Shown in pieces: positions 30,970-43,010 of a DNA stretch of 64,000 nt. The notes under the pieces were generated by a model. The model was not told the origin of the DNA, ran no database searches, and was given only the letters and a program-made list of their open reading frames with translations. The stretch is from Capitulum mitella. Its lineage: Eukaryota; Arthropoda; Thecostraca; Pollicipedomorpha; Pollicipedidae. Position numbers and translations under genes: made by a program. The stretch spans positions 5,030,423 through 5,094,422 of the forward strand of contig CP099841.1 in the NCBI GenBank assembly GCA_030062745.1. The letters are read 5' to 3'. Positions within the stretch are counted from its first letter, which is position 1; each line of letters starts with the position of its first letter.

Positions 30970-32244
30970 TGTTCTGGACCGGCTGTGGGTGGCTGTTGTG
31001 TGGGCCGTCGGCCGCGGTCCGGTCGCGGCCGGCGCTGTCCTCGTGCCTGTGTGGGCCCGCTGTCTGCGGGCCGTGCTCGTGGCCGGCCGGCCGCGGGTCA
31101 GCGCCGGCGCGCTGAGCCGGCCGGGTCGGCGGCTGGTGGTCTGGGCTTTCGTCGTCCCTGTGCAGAGTCTGCGTACCGGCTGCGGACTGCCCGTGCTGTG
31201 TGGAACGAAGGTACTGTGCCGCCGGACGGTGGAGTGGGATTATGGCTGTGGGTCCTGTGGACGTCCCGGTGATGTCCTGCCAGTCTGTGTACAAAAGTCT
31301 TGTGTACGAAATTTTTTAGCAGTCATCTCATGAGACCGTGACGCATGGAGATTGGTTTTCAGGGAACCCCGGCTGGAGACGAGAAGGGGAAATCCAACGG
31401 GTGAGGGTTTTATACGCAGTGCCACGATCTTTTGGGGGCCTCGAGTCGTGTTCACCCTGTCTGCCATCGTCACCCGGTCGCATCGATGGGGCGTACCACA
31501 CGCTTGATTCGCGGTCGATCTCATGACGTCCATCGTTTTCCGATGAGATCGGTAATCGCTTCGCAGGTTCTGGTGCGTCGAATGGCGTGGACGGTTGGCC
31601 AGCGCGCGGATGCCTTTACGCCTCTTTACCGGCAGCCCGTCGTGCTCCCTTGCGCCGCTGTGCTCGAAGTCGTTGGACTGTGCGGAACCAATCGCCGCGA
31701 CCAGTCGCGCCCCGGCGAGGCTCGCGTGCGGCAGTGTCCGCGTCGTCCGCGGCTCCGCTCCGCCGGTGTGATTACGCGGTCCGGTCGCCTCAGGGGCACG
31801 GGCCGACGTGCGGGATCTCCGGCGTGGTTCTTGTTCCGTCGGGTCATGTGCGCAGGTGCCTCAGCGGTACCCGGTGAACGGGCGGGGCTGCGCTGACATT
31901 CCAGAGCCGTTACCGACAGGTTGGTGTCGAGCTGTTCCCGCGCCTTGGTTGGTTACCGGAAGTAGACAACGCCGCTCTGCCGCGGCTGCTCTGTATACGT
32001 GACATACGAATACACAGCAAGTGGAATGCAGCCAGTTGGTCGAACAAGATAGGCAACCAAAACCGGCTCGCGCCCGCGGTACCACGCGGCCGCGGCGTGG
32101 CGCCGGCCGACGGTGCGGTCTGGTGCCGCGCCAGCCGAACACCCGACCGCTGCTGCGTCAGGGGCGGCCCCGAGCCCGCCGTGCCCTGCTGCTGCGGCGT
32201 GACGACGGCCGACTGGGGACGTGCTTCTGCGAATGTTTCACTGA

Positions 32245-32250
32245 AATAAA
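32245..32250 (+). terminator. Polyadenylation signal AATAAA (distal)
   Basis: CTGAAATAAACTCACG at the end of the GC-rich block. It may be an alternative distal end for the CELF transcript or belong to an unrecognised unit. Confidence 0.4.
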
Positions 32251-32354
32251 CTCACGACTAAACTGGTACTAGAGCAAGCGGTCGACGGCAAATCCTGCGT
32301 GTCCCAATTTTTCTGTTATGCGAAAAACTGCGGCACGAGGTTAACTGCAAATGG

Positions 32355-32620
32355 CCATTTTAGCCGATGCGCTGATGTGAATTTGAGCAACGGAAGTGTG
32401 TGCGCCGAATGACCCTGCAGTCGGTGCGCCCCAAAGCCCCCATAACCAACCAGAAATGGAAGTGCGTATTTATGGAAAGGTTTGGCCAAAATCTGACTGG
32501 AACACAAGTGCGCATCGACATTTCAGCCGATGCACTGATATAAATTCCGGCAATGGAAGTGCCTATTTCTGGAAAAGGTTTCGCCAAAATCTGACCGAAA
32601 CACAAGGTACTCCCAAAGAA
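32355..32620. repeat. Tandem duplication of about 97 bp, one copy interrupted
   Basis: Two units share AGCCGATGC, GGAAGTG and AAATCTGAC-type blocks. The first unit carries a 59-bp insertion at 32399-32457 flanked by GGAAGTG on both sides. The second unit (GGAAGTG at 32555-32561) is uninterrupted and shows the empty site. Confidence 0.7.
32399..32457 (-). mobile_element. 59-bp insertion with 7-bp target duplication
   Basis: Flanked by GGAAGTG at 32392-32398 and 32458-32464. Its core is the inverse of 4327-4378, sharing CGACTGCAGGGTCATTCGGC on the opposite strand. It looks like a tiny or internally deleted transposable element. Confidence 0.6.
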
Positions 32621-34604
32621 GCAAGTGCTTCGAGCTTCATGCTTTTGGGGATGCCTGGGCGTGGTTCTGAGACCTCCGAATACGCCACACATTATATCAC
32701 GCCGCCGGGATGATTAGAGGCGACCGGCCCGATTGGTTGCCGGATGCATAGGTGCACCCATGGAGGGGAATTGTGTACCGAAAAAAATATTTTCTTCCAT
32801 AATGCCGGAAATTTCAGTGCAAAAATGACACCTTTATAAAGCGTCAAATGAGTACCATAATGTCATTACGTGTGTCGTTTTAGCCGTTTGGCTCGGCTTC
32901 AAATAGTGTTCAACCTTGATGGCTCCATTAACGCCCTTGAAATGAGGGTAAGGCAACCGAAATGACTTATTTGAGCAACATTATGAATGTCATTCAACAC
33001 TCATTGCAACACATGTTATTGTTCTCATGGCACACCTTTTCACTTAAAAAGTCCGAGCAGTACAAAAATCACACCCATTCCGGCCAAAAATCCGTATTAC
33101 ACTCATCAGACTGACATCATCAGAGCAGAATGGTTCATCAGAGCCAAAAATTCGCTTCCTACATGGATGTGCCATGACACCCATTTCAGACGTAGGGTGA
33201 AGCATTAGAAATTAATTATTTAAATATTACCCAAATGGCTTCCATGCAAGCAAACCACTTGAGTAAAATGCATTATAACAAGCATCCAGGTACGGCATGC
33301 GATCAGAGTACATGCCCAGCAGTTCAAATCGTCGCTGATACCCAGAACCAACCACACAGTAAAACAGTACCAGTTCAACAGATAATCCTGCATCCGGCGT
33401 TTTTGCCCCATGCATAACCACAGAGGGATTTTTGGTTCTTACTGCTATACGACACGGCCACCCTACTTCAGGTTAACCCTGACTGCCAGCTGCCAACTGT
33501 CCAGTGTATAGTGGTCGGGCCGGATGGTCAGTTTCGCTGGGGCTCGAACCCATGTGCCGCAGAACCGAAATCCTCGATATTATCCCTTCAGTCATGGGAT
33601 GGCTATGGTTGAGCCTGACCCGAGTCCGAGTCTGAGTCATGTCATGAATCGGAGCTTGAGTGCTCAGGCTCAGATTGCTCAGGACCCAGACTAGATCCAA
33701 TGAGATGCTTTTTAATGGGTGAGTCCGAGCTCAGTTCAACAAAGCCCTAAGTCCGTTTTGTGCACACCACACGCACCAGGTCCCAGGTCCGGTCGGGCTG
33801 AAACCTATTGTGTAGTTCGAAAGATGGGATAACATGAGATTGTGATATGCATGGAGACAGCCGCCGTAACAAGCGCGCAATGCAGAATACGTTAGAAGTC
33901 TACACTTACAACGTCCAAACCAACCTTCGAAGACTGCTCACAACCAACATACAACCACCTCCCACAGATCAACTTCGTGGACATATTTCTAGACCCCTAA
34001 ATGTGTCAGGATTGCTCTTCGAAGGGACACAACATTATTTTTGCTGACTTTATTAAAAAACATATGTCCATGTCAATGCAAAGAATGACTACATCATGCA
34101 TGCGTCCCACTGCGCGGTCACATTCGTGCTCCCTGAATGTTTCATTTGTTGGAACAGTAACACGTGAGTAACCAACCAGCACGGTTAAGGTCAGATTTAC
34201 GGTTCCAGCGCCCGCCGGAATGAGCTTCCACGGCGAATACGGAAATGGTGTGCAACTAGCACCTTCGTGGATTACAACGCAATGCGTCGCGGACCGAACG
34301 CGGCTTTCTACTTCAGCTTCTGTTAGAAGGAAAGCGGTTTTCCGGCACCTGCATGCCATCCTGGATTTCCAGAACCTAGCGCTGCAGGAACGCCCCCATC
34401 GCCCGGTACCTCTTTGGGAACGTATAACGTATAACGTATAAACACTGAATGAGCGAGCACGAAGGCGATCATCGCCAGCTCAGGATCGTTCAAGCTGTAG
34501 CGGGGGCTGCCTTCCACCCAGATGGTGCACCCCTGGGTTGTCCTTTGAACGCGGTGGTTGCCATCCCGAGGTTCCGACGTTTCAAACAACCATTTTTCCT
34601 TTAA
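32621..34604. other. Intergenic
   Basis: No coding exon recognised. Holds the SINE-like fragment at 33535-33605 and a triple CGTATAA repeat near 34420-34440. Confidence 0.3.
33535..33605 (-). repeat. tRNA-like SINE head
   Basis: On the minus strand TGACTGAAGGG (33584-33594, A-box-like) precedes GGTTCGAGCCC (33540-33550, B-box) by about 33 bases. The 5' half does not fold as a proper tRNA by eye. Confidence 0.4.
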
Positions 34605-35149
34605 CCCTACTCCCGGCAAGGGGGACTGAATTCCCTCCTCGGATTTTTTGCTTGTCAATTCCAGAATTTTTGACGCAGCGTTACGAAACTTGGTAACTTT
34701 TCTTAGCTATTCTTGCTACGTACTGTGACAAAATTTGGAAATTCTTTTTTATTCAGGGGCGGAGCAAGGCAACGTTTTTAGAAGGCACCTGAGGCCATTT
34801 TTGGCCCTTTTGAGGGTAAAAGGAAATGACTGTCAAAAATAGCATTTTTAAGCTAAAACTTAAAACTTTAGATGGATATATAGGCATATAGCTGAAAATA
34901 CAGTTTTGTTCTTCTGAGGTTTCTTTACAAGGTCAAGTCAAGTTCAAAAGTCAAAATTTAGATTAATAGTAATAATTTCGTTGTATTTTTATGCCAAACT
35001 CCGCCTATATATGACGTAGAAGGGTGCCCTCACTTGTGTATCAAGTTTCAGCTTGATATCAGGTCGAGTCACGGAGCTATGACCTAAAATGTCAGTGCGC
35101 GTACCCTATATCGCAATAGCCATAAAATAAAATTTTTGAAATAGAGTGA
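34605..35149. mobile_element. piggyBac-like non-autonomous element, truncated copy C (inverted)
   Basis: Starts with CCCTACTCCCGGC right after TTAA (34601-34604). It follows, in reverse orientation, the right half of the element at 43011-44188, for example GTCAGTGCGCGTACCCTATA. Homology stops at about 35149, so one end is missing. Confidence 0.75.
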
Positions 35150-35990
35150 CCGGGGCAAACCGGGGCATTCAGCCAGGACGTTAACCTGGGACAAAGGGAT
35201 CTGGGAAAAGGTGGGACATTCAGTCAAGTCGGTCAGCTGGCACACGACACGGATCTGAGTTCAAAAACCTGACCACGAGTCCGACGTCGAGTCAGTGCCG
35301 TGACTTAGTCCTTAGTTAACTTAAACCTAAACTTAGCCCGGGACGACTGTTTTAACTGATGAGTCCCAGTCCGGTTCAAAAGGGGACATACTCCCGGACT
35401 CGTTTCCGGGTCCGACGGCAATCAAACCCGTGTCTGACTAGAATAAAAAAGCGATACAAAGTGGCACATCTAGTCCCGTCATTTGGCCTATGTCGGCCAG
35501 CCTACATCAGAATTGGGACAGAATGGGACATTCAATCACGATGGCGGCTGAAACATGGGGCATTGGCACAGAATGGGATATGCAGTGGGCCATATTGCCA
35601 TTTGAAAAACTGAGTTTTGTAAGACGGTGGAGTGATTTTTGTGTGCGCTTACATGACAGTTAGTAAAACATTGCGCAAAATCTTCAGGTTTTGCCATGCA
35701 CAAATTCGACTTTAAGTTAACTCGTGTTCAGCTGTAAGGACGATCTTAATCTCTGTAGCAGGCAGTTAAGTTAATGAATGTTCTGACAATATACTAAGAG
35801 ACATTAACTATTTATTGTTGCTATTCGAAGATAATGTGTTATTTTCGCGTTTTATGAAAAGCGCATATTTTAACTGCAGAAGGGCGCTTCAAAATCGACG
35901 AAACAAATCGCACAAAACAGATCAAACCATTCTTGCATGCGAATATTTGCATGGTCATTTTCGGACTTCATGACTCCTGCAGTCATTTTT
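35150..35990. other. Intergenic, with short GGGACATTCA-type repeats
   Basis: The word GGGACATTCA or a variant occurs at about 35213 and 35527, with GGGGCATTCA at about 35161 and GGGATATGCA at about 35576. Nothing else recognised. Confidence 0.3.
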
Positions 35991-35999
35991 CCGTGGGCC

Positions 36000-37060
36000 A
36001 GTTTCACCCTGATGAAGCCACCCCTCCTCTCGCACCAGAAGACAGCCCAGGAGGCGAAGATGACCTTCGTGTCGCATCTTGCCTCCGTCCATGGACGAGG
36101 AAGTACTCAGCCTCCAGAAAGGCAAGCGTAAACCTCCTGGTCTGTTCGGCAGGCATCCAGAGTGAGGTCAGGTTTACTACCCCAGTTCTGGTCCTAAGAG
36201 GATGAGGGCCCGGAGCGTTTGGAAGGCCATCTTGCTGAGGCTGACCTTGCGCCTGCTCTCGATGTTAGTCGGGTCCTCCGCGTTCTCGTCTTCCGCCCCC
36301 TCCCCTCGTACAGGCAGAATTTTCTCTACAGGCAGCTTCCTGTCCTCTTCGTCCTCACTGCAGAGAAAGGCATGGAGCAGATCCAGCCAGCTGCACTGGA
36401 TTCCAGGTGTGTGAATACCAGGTAACCACTACCTTTTCCTGCAGTGGTATGACCTTCAGGAGGTTCAGGCAGGTATGGGCGCCCTGGAACCAATGATTTT
36501 TCATCTTGTCGCCGAGTCAAGTGGGATGATGGACGACGATATGTGCTTGCAGTTTTTTTTTGGGGAGGGGGGCTCCTAGTTTTTTTATTCCGCAACCCCT
36601 GAAGTCATGCCCATATCCGGAGGAAGCGGTCGGCCGTGGTCAGCCATCGGCTGCTGTCCATTGAGCCGATTTTTAGGTTGGCAGGTCAAACAGCTTGGTT
36701 GCCGGTGCGGGTCGCTATCACCAGGTCGTGCCCGTGATTCTGGCAGGTGGCGAGTTCATTCTTCTTCTCTTCCGTCAGCTCCAACAAGTTTGGACCAATG
36801 GTGGTCTTGAAGAGGGTGTTGGTGACAGTGGTGAAGGCAGTGCCCATGACCTGAAAATTCTGGGTGTGCGACGGTTCCGGAGGGTTTCCGCTGACATCTA
36901 TGGAGGTTGAGTACTTTTTCGTAGTCCCTCCCCCGCCTCCCACCCCGCCGCCTCATCCGCCGTCCTTGTAGTAGAACCTTTTTCCTGCTCCAGTTGTTGT
37001 ACACTTCGTTTATTTTTTCCAAATGCCTGCCTGCCCACAATATAATCGGCAAGGGACCCT
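36000..37060 (-). pseudogene. Decayed coding region, probably transposon-derived
   Basis: Read on the minus strand, several open stretches in shifting frames look protein-like: TTVTNTLFKTTIGPNLLELT, then EEKKNELATCQNHGHDL, then DSSRWLTTADRFLRIW, and further on LPVEKILPVRGEGAEDEN and KVSLSKMAFQTLRALILLG. Stops and frame changes interrupt them. The RWLTTA-x-R-x-LR motif resembles one I associate with uncharacterised transposon-linked proteins in arthropods, but I cannot name a family. Confidence 0.4.
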
Positions 37061-37563
37061 AGTCTGCTTACTCTCGAAGAGGCGGTTCAGGATATGTCAC
37101 AGGGTGTGTCCATACGTACAGCGGAAAAAAGCACAGAATCGATGGAATGACATTGACGCGGTTTGTAGTCAAAAGACACAGTAGTGTTGGTTATCAAACC
37201 AATACTGTTGCTCATAAGACTGTTGACGGCGGCCATGGAAAAGGGGTTGATTGCCAGTTGGCGACTGAATTTGGCAGCACAAAACAACGTCAGCTGGACA
37301 CGAATGGAAAAGCTGGAGTAGAATGGCTCAGGGGGTTCGGAAAGAGGCACCATCTCAGCAGCCGAACACCAGGAAGCTACGCCTCTTGCCAGACCCCGGA
37401 GACTGAAAGGTCTGGGGTCCCTGCTGCTAAATAGAACCCATCACGGGGCGGGAGGTTGGCAAAGAATGCTCACTGCTATCAAAATAGAGTATTTTCACTT
37501 CGTTTTTTTCAATTTTTTTCTTTCTCTCACTTAACCCTTCACATTTAGCTTCTGCCAATAGGT

Positions 37564-37599
37564 GGCTCAATTTACCCCATCCATGGGGTAAGTTGAGCC
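37564..37599. repeat. Short hairpin (17-bp arms, 2-base loop)
   Basis: GGCTCAATTTACCCCAT, loop CC, ATGGGGTAAGTTGAGCC. The arms are complementary except for one pair. A related single arm, GGCTCATCTTACCCCAC, lies at about 37762. Confidence 0.8.
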
Positions 37600-37969
37600 G
37601 GATGTAACTTAATGTTTCGCACAATTTTTCCAATACAAGCATGAACGTTATGCAAAAAATTGCAGTGCCTCGACCTACGCAGTGGACCAGCTGTTAGTAG
37701 AAATGTCAAACACATCGTTCTCGTGACTGCTACTTCTCACAATGTCGCCGACGCAAAAAGTGGCTCATCTTACCCCACTCTTCCCTGGACACAACTCATC
37801 CATAGGATTAGAGCCACCTCTTTTGGTTTTTGAAAGCCCGCCCCACCCCGCAACCCAAATCTGAAAACCTGCCCCGCCCCGCACCGCCACGCCCCGCAGG
37901 GAAGTTTCCAGAAAAACAACCCACAGAGCCTACAGTTAAAAACTACATAGTTTAACTCTGGGCCCCAAA

Positions 37970-39362
37970 TAACAGATGCGTTTCATTCAAATTGGTATCA
38001 GAAAGCTTTATTGGCTTGCGCAGGCCATAAACATGGTCAAACTGCCAGTTTTTAACACAATCCCTGATTCTGCTTGCATGTTTGACTTCTAAAAGACCAG
38101 AAAAAGCCCACAGAATCATCCGATCTGGCCTGGAAAACCCACAAAATTTCGGCGAGCGTTCTCGGCCCACACTTTGTGGGCATGCGGGCTCAAAAATGAC
38201 ACCTGTACCAGATATATCGACGTAGACAACGAACGCTACATGAGCGGAACATTTTTTGGTATGCGGTAAACCTTATATTCATAAAACTTATTAAAGACGC
38301 AAACGAGCGATGTAAGCAAAAAATGGACTCTTCGGATATTGGGTTTCACAGACATAAAATACCCGGCTATACATAGGTAGTCCCCATTCGGCCAGATTTG
38401 ACGAGTACCCATATCTAGGGGCAATTTCAGAGCGGTATACGGAAATGGAACATGGCTTAACTTGTAAACACACTGACAAGTTGTGTGTATGTTTTGTTTC
38501 CTCGTATCATATTTTATGGTGCATGAAATCATTCTTAAAACCTAGCACGCTGACTTTAAAATATACGTTTCCTAAATTAAGCATTAGCCACGTGAAACTA
38601 TCGTTCCGTTCCCGGCCATTCAGCGGCGAGTTCAGAGTAGACTTGCGTCTGGCAATGACCCAGCAATGCCAGAGCAGTGTGCTATAAATTCAACTAAGTG
38701 CGCAGCGGAGTCGGACGGCCGGACGGAAAACGTTGGTCGCATGGTTAGTCCAAGGCATTGGTCTTCAGTCCTCTTCCAGCACGACCCAAATTCATACTCT
38801 TATCAACCCACCACCCAAATGTCCGTACTTCATCGTAGAAACGACAACAAAGCGGATATTTTGAATCCGATTGACTTTTGCCAACATATACACCGTCGTA
38901 CTCTACAGGTGCGTTGCCAGGGAAAAGAATGGTGGAAATGCAGACAATAGGGACAATTTTTTAAGTAAAATTTATTTTGGAACAGGTACACTCACTTGTT
39001 AAGTTGCCATCCGTAAGCCAGCCCATCTCCAACGGGATTTTTGAAAAACCCCACAGAAGCCCACAGCTGAAACTACGAAGTTCAATTTTGATGTCGAAGC
39101 AACCTTTGCAAATATTCCAGATTGATCTTAGGGGGCTGTAATAATGTGCTGAGACCAAAATTATGAGCAAAACTGACAAATCTGAGCACAATTTTGCGTA
39201 GTTTTGATAAAGCCGCATACAATGTCGTATTTTATTTTTATATTTGGTATTTGAAGGCCCACGAAGAAATCACGGAGCCACACCAACTGGCCAGCAAACC
39301 CAACCAAAAGCCCGGCGGGCTTTTTTGGGCCAGGCCTTGTGGGCATGCATGCTCAAAAGTGG
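37970..39362. repeat. Two related dispersed repeat copies
   Basis: The word TTGTGGGCATGCGGGCTCAA at about 38174 and TTGTGGGCATGCATGCTCAA at about 39338 end two AT-rich stretches that also share GCCCACAG words. They probably belong to one transposon family. No coding sense. Confidence 0.4.
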
Positions 39363-41588
39363 AAGCTCTGCTCCCTTCCCCACGTAAAACTTAGACCCCA
39401 TTTCCTAAATCCCGTTTCCTATAAGATAAAGTACCACTGGAGCTGTCATGTTTATTGCTGGTCTCTACACGGTCCTTATTGGCTTGTATCCGCCACGTAC
39501 GTCGTAAACAAATGGTGCCGGTCAACCGCACTGTAGCAGTTGCGGGCGGCCGGCGCCATGTTTTTACCGCGCACCGTGCAAAAGGGTTCGTGAAAGTCTG
39601 ACGCTGATCCTGCGGAAACTTGCAATACCGCCTACATCGGACAGAAGTTATAGGGGTACCAGTCCATCTCCTTCTGCACAAACATCATTATGGCATCATT
39701 GCTATAAAAAGCATTTATATGCAACGAAATCCATTTTGCGGGTTAAAGAACCGTTCCAGAACCACCCTACCTATAATTATTGCGACGTATTAATTATTAA
39801 ACGCATCGTTTCATATTCATGCATACTACGATTGCGCTGTATGTTCACATGTCTTCCCGCCACTGTAGTAGAGTGACCTTCCGCCATGCAGATGGATGGG
39901 CGCCATTGCTTATCTATTGCACTGCAACGAACGCCCAACATCCGAACATATTACGGTTACCACGCAATACCTTATTACTGTCATCACTCCCGTCAATTCA
40001 GTCGAGTTCATCGTGCGTTGTACACAAACTGTCGGACAAGGATACCTATCATTTCAGTGCAACATGAGGAATTCACTTACCCTTGATGACTGGCGTCGAT
40101 CCTCCATGCGACACGCTGCTTAATGGCAGTTTGCGCATGCGCAGAAGCTCAGTACCATAACTATCCCGCTTTGCGTCCCGCCGTTCGCTCCCTCTACTCT
40201 CAAAACGGGGGCATGTTACCTCATTTTCTTTATGAACACCCATACATAAAACGTAGAGCCGCATGATAAATTTGGGAGGCTACTCGAGGGAGTTAGGTCA
40301 ACCAAGCGCCTTAAAGGGAGTGTGTCTAGTCTTTCCGGTTTTCCAAAAAGACGTTCCAGCGAATACTCGACCCTAGCTATGATTTATGACAGCAATGAAA
40401 AGTGCATCTGGGGCTTCGAACAATGATAATTCACTCATATGATTCCAATTTTTTTCAAATCCGCGATATCGATAGCTGTACGAGTGCAAATACAGCTCTA
40501 AGGGGCGGTAGCAAACGCAATCAATCAGCGGGCTGGAAAAGATCAGTACGTGATACAAAAAATGGCGCACCCGAGACAAAAACAAGATCGCAGAATGCTC
40601 AAATGTTCATGTAGTCATCTTGGGTAACGAATGGTTACCGACAGTCTCAACCAAGGGTAACTTTGCATACCTTTGGTATGGAGCTTGCCATACCAAAGAA
40701 AATTATTGCTAAGGGACCCCATACCATTATCTTGATCCGTTCATGTATTTTCTTGCTCTTTAAAATAATGCATTGTAGATGCGTCACGCCAAATGTGGGG
40801 GCCTGATGAATGAATTTTCCCGTACCAAAATTTGTTCCAATTCTACACCCATGGTCTCAACAGTACTTGTTTGAACAAATTCTAATTCCTTCTCATTTCT
40901 TTGTTCTAGGCGGGGTGTAGTTCTGCAAAATATGTTGGGGACGGGGGGGGGGGCTGAGAAGGAAAATGGCTAATCCTACCCACAAAACAGACAAAATTCT
41001 TCCCGGACTTCAACCACTTTCTTTCCAAGGTTGCGAGCGGGCTTGAACCGAAGTTGGGGGCTCAAGCCTCCACCCCCCAACTGAATAGCAAACTACAGCC
41101 TTGGCTCTAGACGTTACCGGCGTTTGATATCATTTGCCATGTGAACTGATTGCAGATGGTAGAGCCAGGCTCAAGACGAAATGTATGACTGCCAATGTGG
41201 CTTCAGTTTGGCAGTTCCACGCTTGGGTGAGATTGGTTATTCCTTTCTCTGAGACAGTTCATTCCTTTATTTATGAACATATCTTTACTTACAGCAGCCA
41301 GCAAGGTAACCATGTATGGATTTTTTTACACCAGTCTGTAGAATCAAACAACATTTAGTAAAATGGCTACCAGTCATTGTCATAGAGCACATCAGAATGC
41401 AGCCCCCTTGCATAATGAAACATTTGAAAATTTGATTTACTTGTGACAATTTTCATCTTTCATCTCAGGGTACATGGTAAACCAGGCAATGCCAAGTACA
41501 GGGGAGGTGAACAATATTAAATAACATGCAAAAAACAATACCGTATTTCAGGGAGGGGTAACTCGGCCGAGGTGTTCGACGATTAATA
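39363..41588. other. Intergenic, nothing recognised
   Basis: No exon, RNA gene or clear element seen. A long G-run lies near 40940. Confidence 0.3.
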
Positions 41589-41589
41589 T

Positions 41590-42180
41590 CATCCTGCGTT
41601 GTGTGGGCCATCCGCCAACGACTCCCAGAGCCTAACTACGCGGGGTGCAACGGCTTCCGCAGCATGCTCCAGGAGCTTTGAGCCACCCACAGCCCCCTCC
41701 CCCCCCCAGCGCCAACTGCTCGGCGCGCTGCTGCGGCGCCGACCGCTCCGGATGCGCAGACTCCTCGGCGGTGCCGGCAGCTCCCGATGTGCCGACTCCC
41801 CGGCCAGGTTGCCGCCGGTGCTGGCGGCGCTGGATGTACCGACGCATTGACGGCGCCGGCCGATCCGGTCGCGCCGACCCCTCTGCGCGCTCCGCGGCGG
41901 CGCCGGCGGTACCGGATGCGCACTTCTCGGGCAGTACCGCGGTGACGCGGGCAGCTCCAACTGCTCGACGCGTTGCGACGGCGCTAAGCCACTTCGGATG
42001 CGCAAACTCCTCGGCAAGCTTGGCGGCGGCGCCTGCCGCACCGGGTGTACCGATCCTTCAGCGAGCTCGGCGGCGGCGGCGGCGGCGGCGGTCGCTCCGG
42101 GTATGCAGACTCCTCGGCGACTCGATAGCGACGGCGACCGCCTCAATGATAGCGCCGATGGGCTTCAAGTTGCTTCCTGG
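41590..42180. repeat. GC-rich minisatellite island
   Basis: Degenerate units of about 45-50 bp, such as GGATGCGCAGACTCCTCGGC with a GCCGGCGGTACC-like partner, repeat several times in otherwise AT-rich DNA. Frames are open on both strands only because stop codons are rare in GC-rich repeats; no domain is seen. Confidence 0.65.
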
Positions 42181-43006
42181 ACGAGCTGATGTGCTCCACA
42201 GATGGTCGGGCACCAGGGTTTACACAGGAATGCAAGCATCGTGGGCAATCGGAGAACTTCGGACGTCGGCCAGAGATAGAAGCCTCTTCCCTGAAAGCCA
42301 CCATCAACCGGATTATCTCCGCTACGTCTGAGTAGCCTTTTGGAGCTCTTGTCGCAGGGCGAAAAGAGCGAACTCTTGTTCGGCTGTGCGCAGGGACTAA
42401 CCTGTAAACAGTGATTGGTTATGGGCATGTGTGATAACTGATCAGCTTATATTTGAACAATGCACCGCCTGTCAGAATGACAGCGCGTCTTCCAGTGACG
42501 TCTGAATAATGACACGCTTGAGGAAAGTCGGGACCAAATACTCAACATCTCATGATGCTGGCAAACTGCTTGTTGGCAAGGGCAGATCTGGGCGGGACTA
42601 AGGCCATGCCTCTGGTCTTTTTACGGAAAATTTGGTGTTCTGGGGACGACCTGACGCGCGGTGAAGCCGTCTTCGGTTGCGGATGAGTGGAAGACGTCAT
42701 TAATCAGTGACTTTCGCTGAGTTAGACCCGATGAATTTTTGACATTCAACATCTTTGTGAAAGATGCCCCAATTCGTTGTACGATTTTGATTCTTTCCTC
42801 CAAAATCCGCACGTAAGCTGACATGACGATATCCAAAGTGTCATCAACATGAAGACATAGAAATTACCCAGAAAATTACGACACTCAGAGTAACGCCGAC
42901 GCTGACGACTAAAATGCTTCTGATTTTATCCAAACACATGTTTAGCTGTATATCATGTCTCCAATATACATTATAATGATGTAACCCTTGTTGGGACGGG
43001 ACTCCC
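42181..43006. other. Intergenic, nothing recognised
   Basis: No gene or repeat recognised in this stretch. Confidence 0.25.
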
Positions 43007-43010
43007 TTAA

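Larger units (their letters stand above)
29811..32250 (+). other. Long GC-rich 3' region of the CELF gene
   Basis: GC-rich sequence without a recognisable coding region continues after the stop codon. Two AATAAA signals lie at 30964 and 32245, each near the end of a GC-rich block. TG-rich sequence follows the first, as expected of a cleavage site. Base composition falls sharply after 32250. Confidence 0.5.

Noticed and set aside
41589-42331. Two long open frames on opposite strands
   Set aside because: Both are by-products of the GC-rich minisatellite; Ala/Arg/Pro-rich without a domain.
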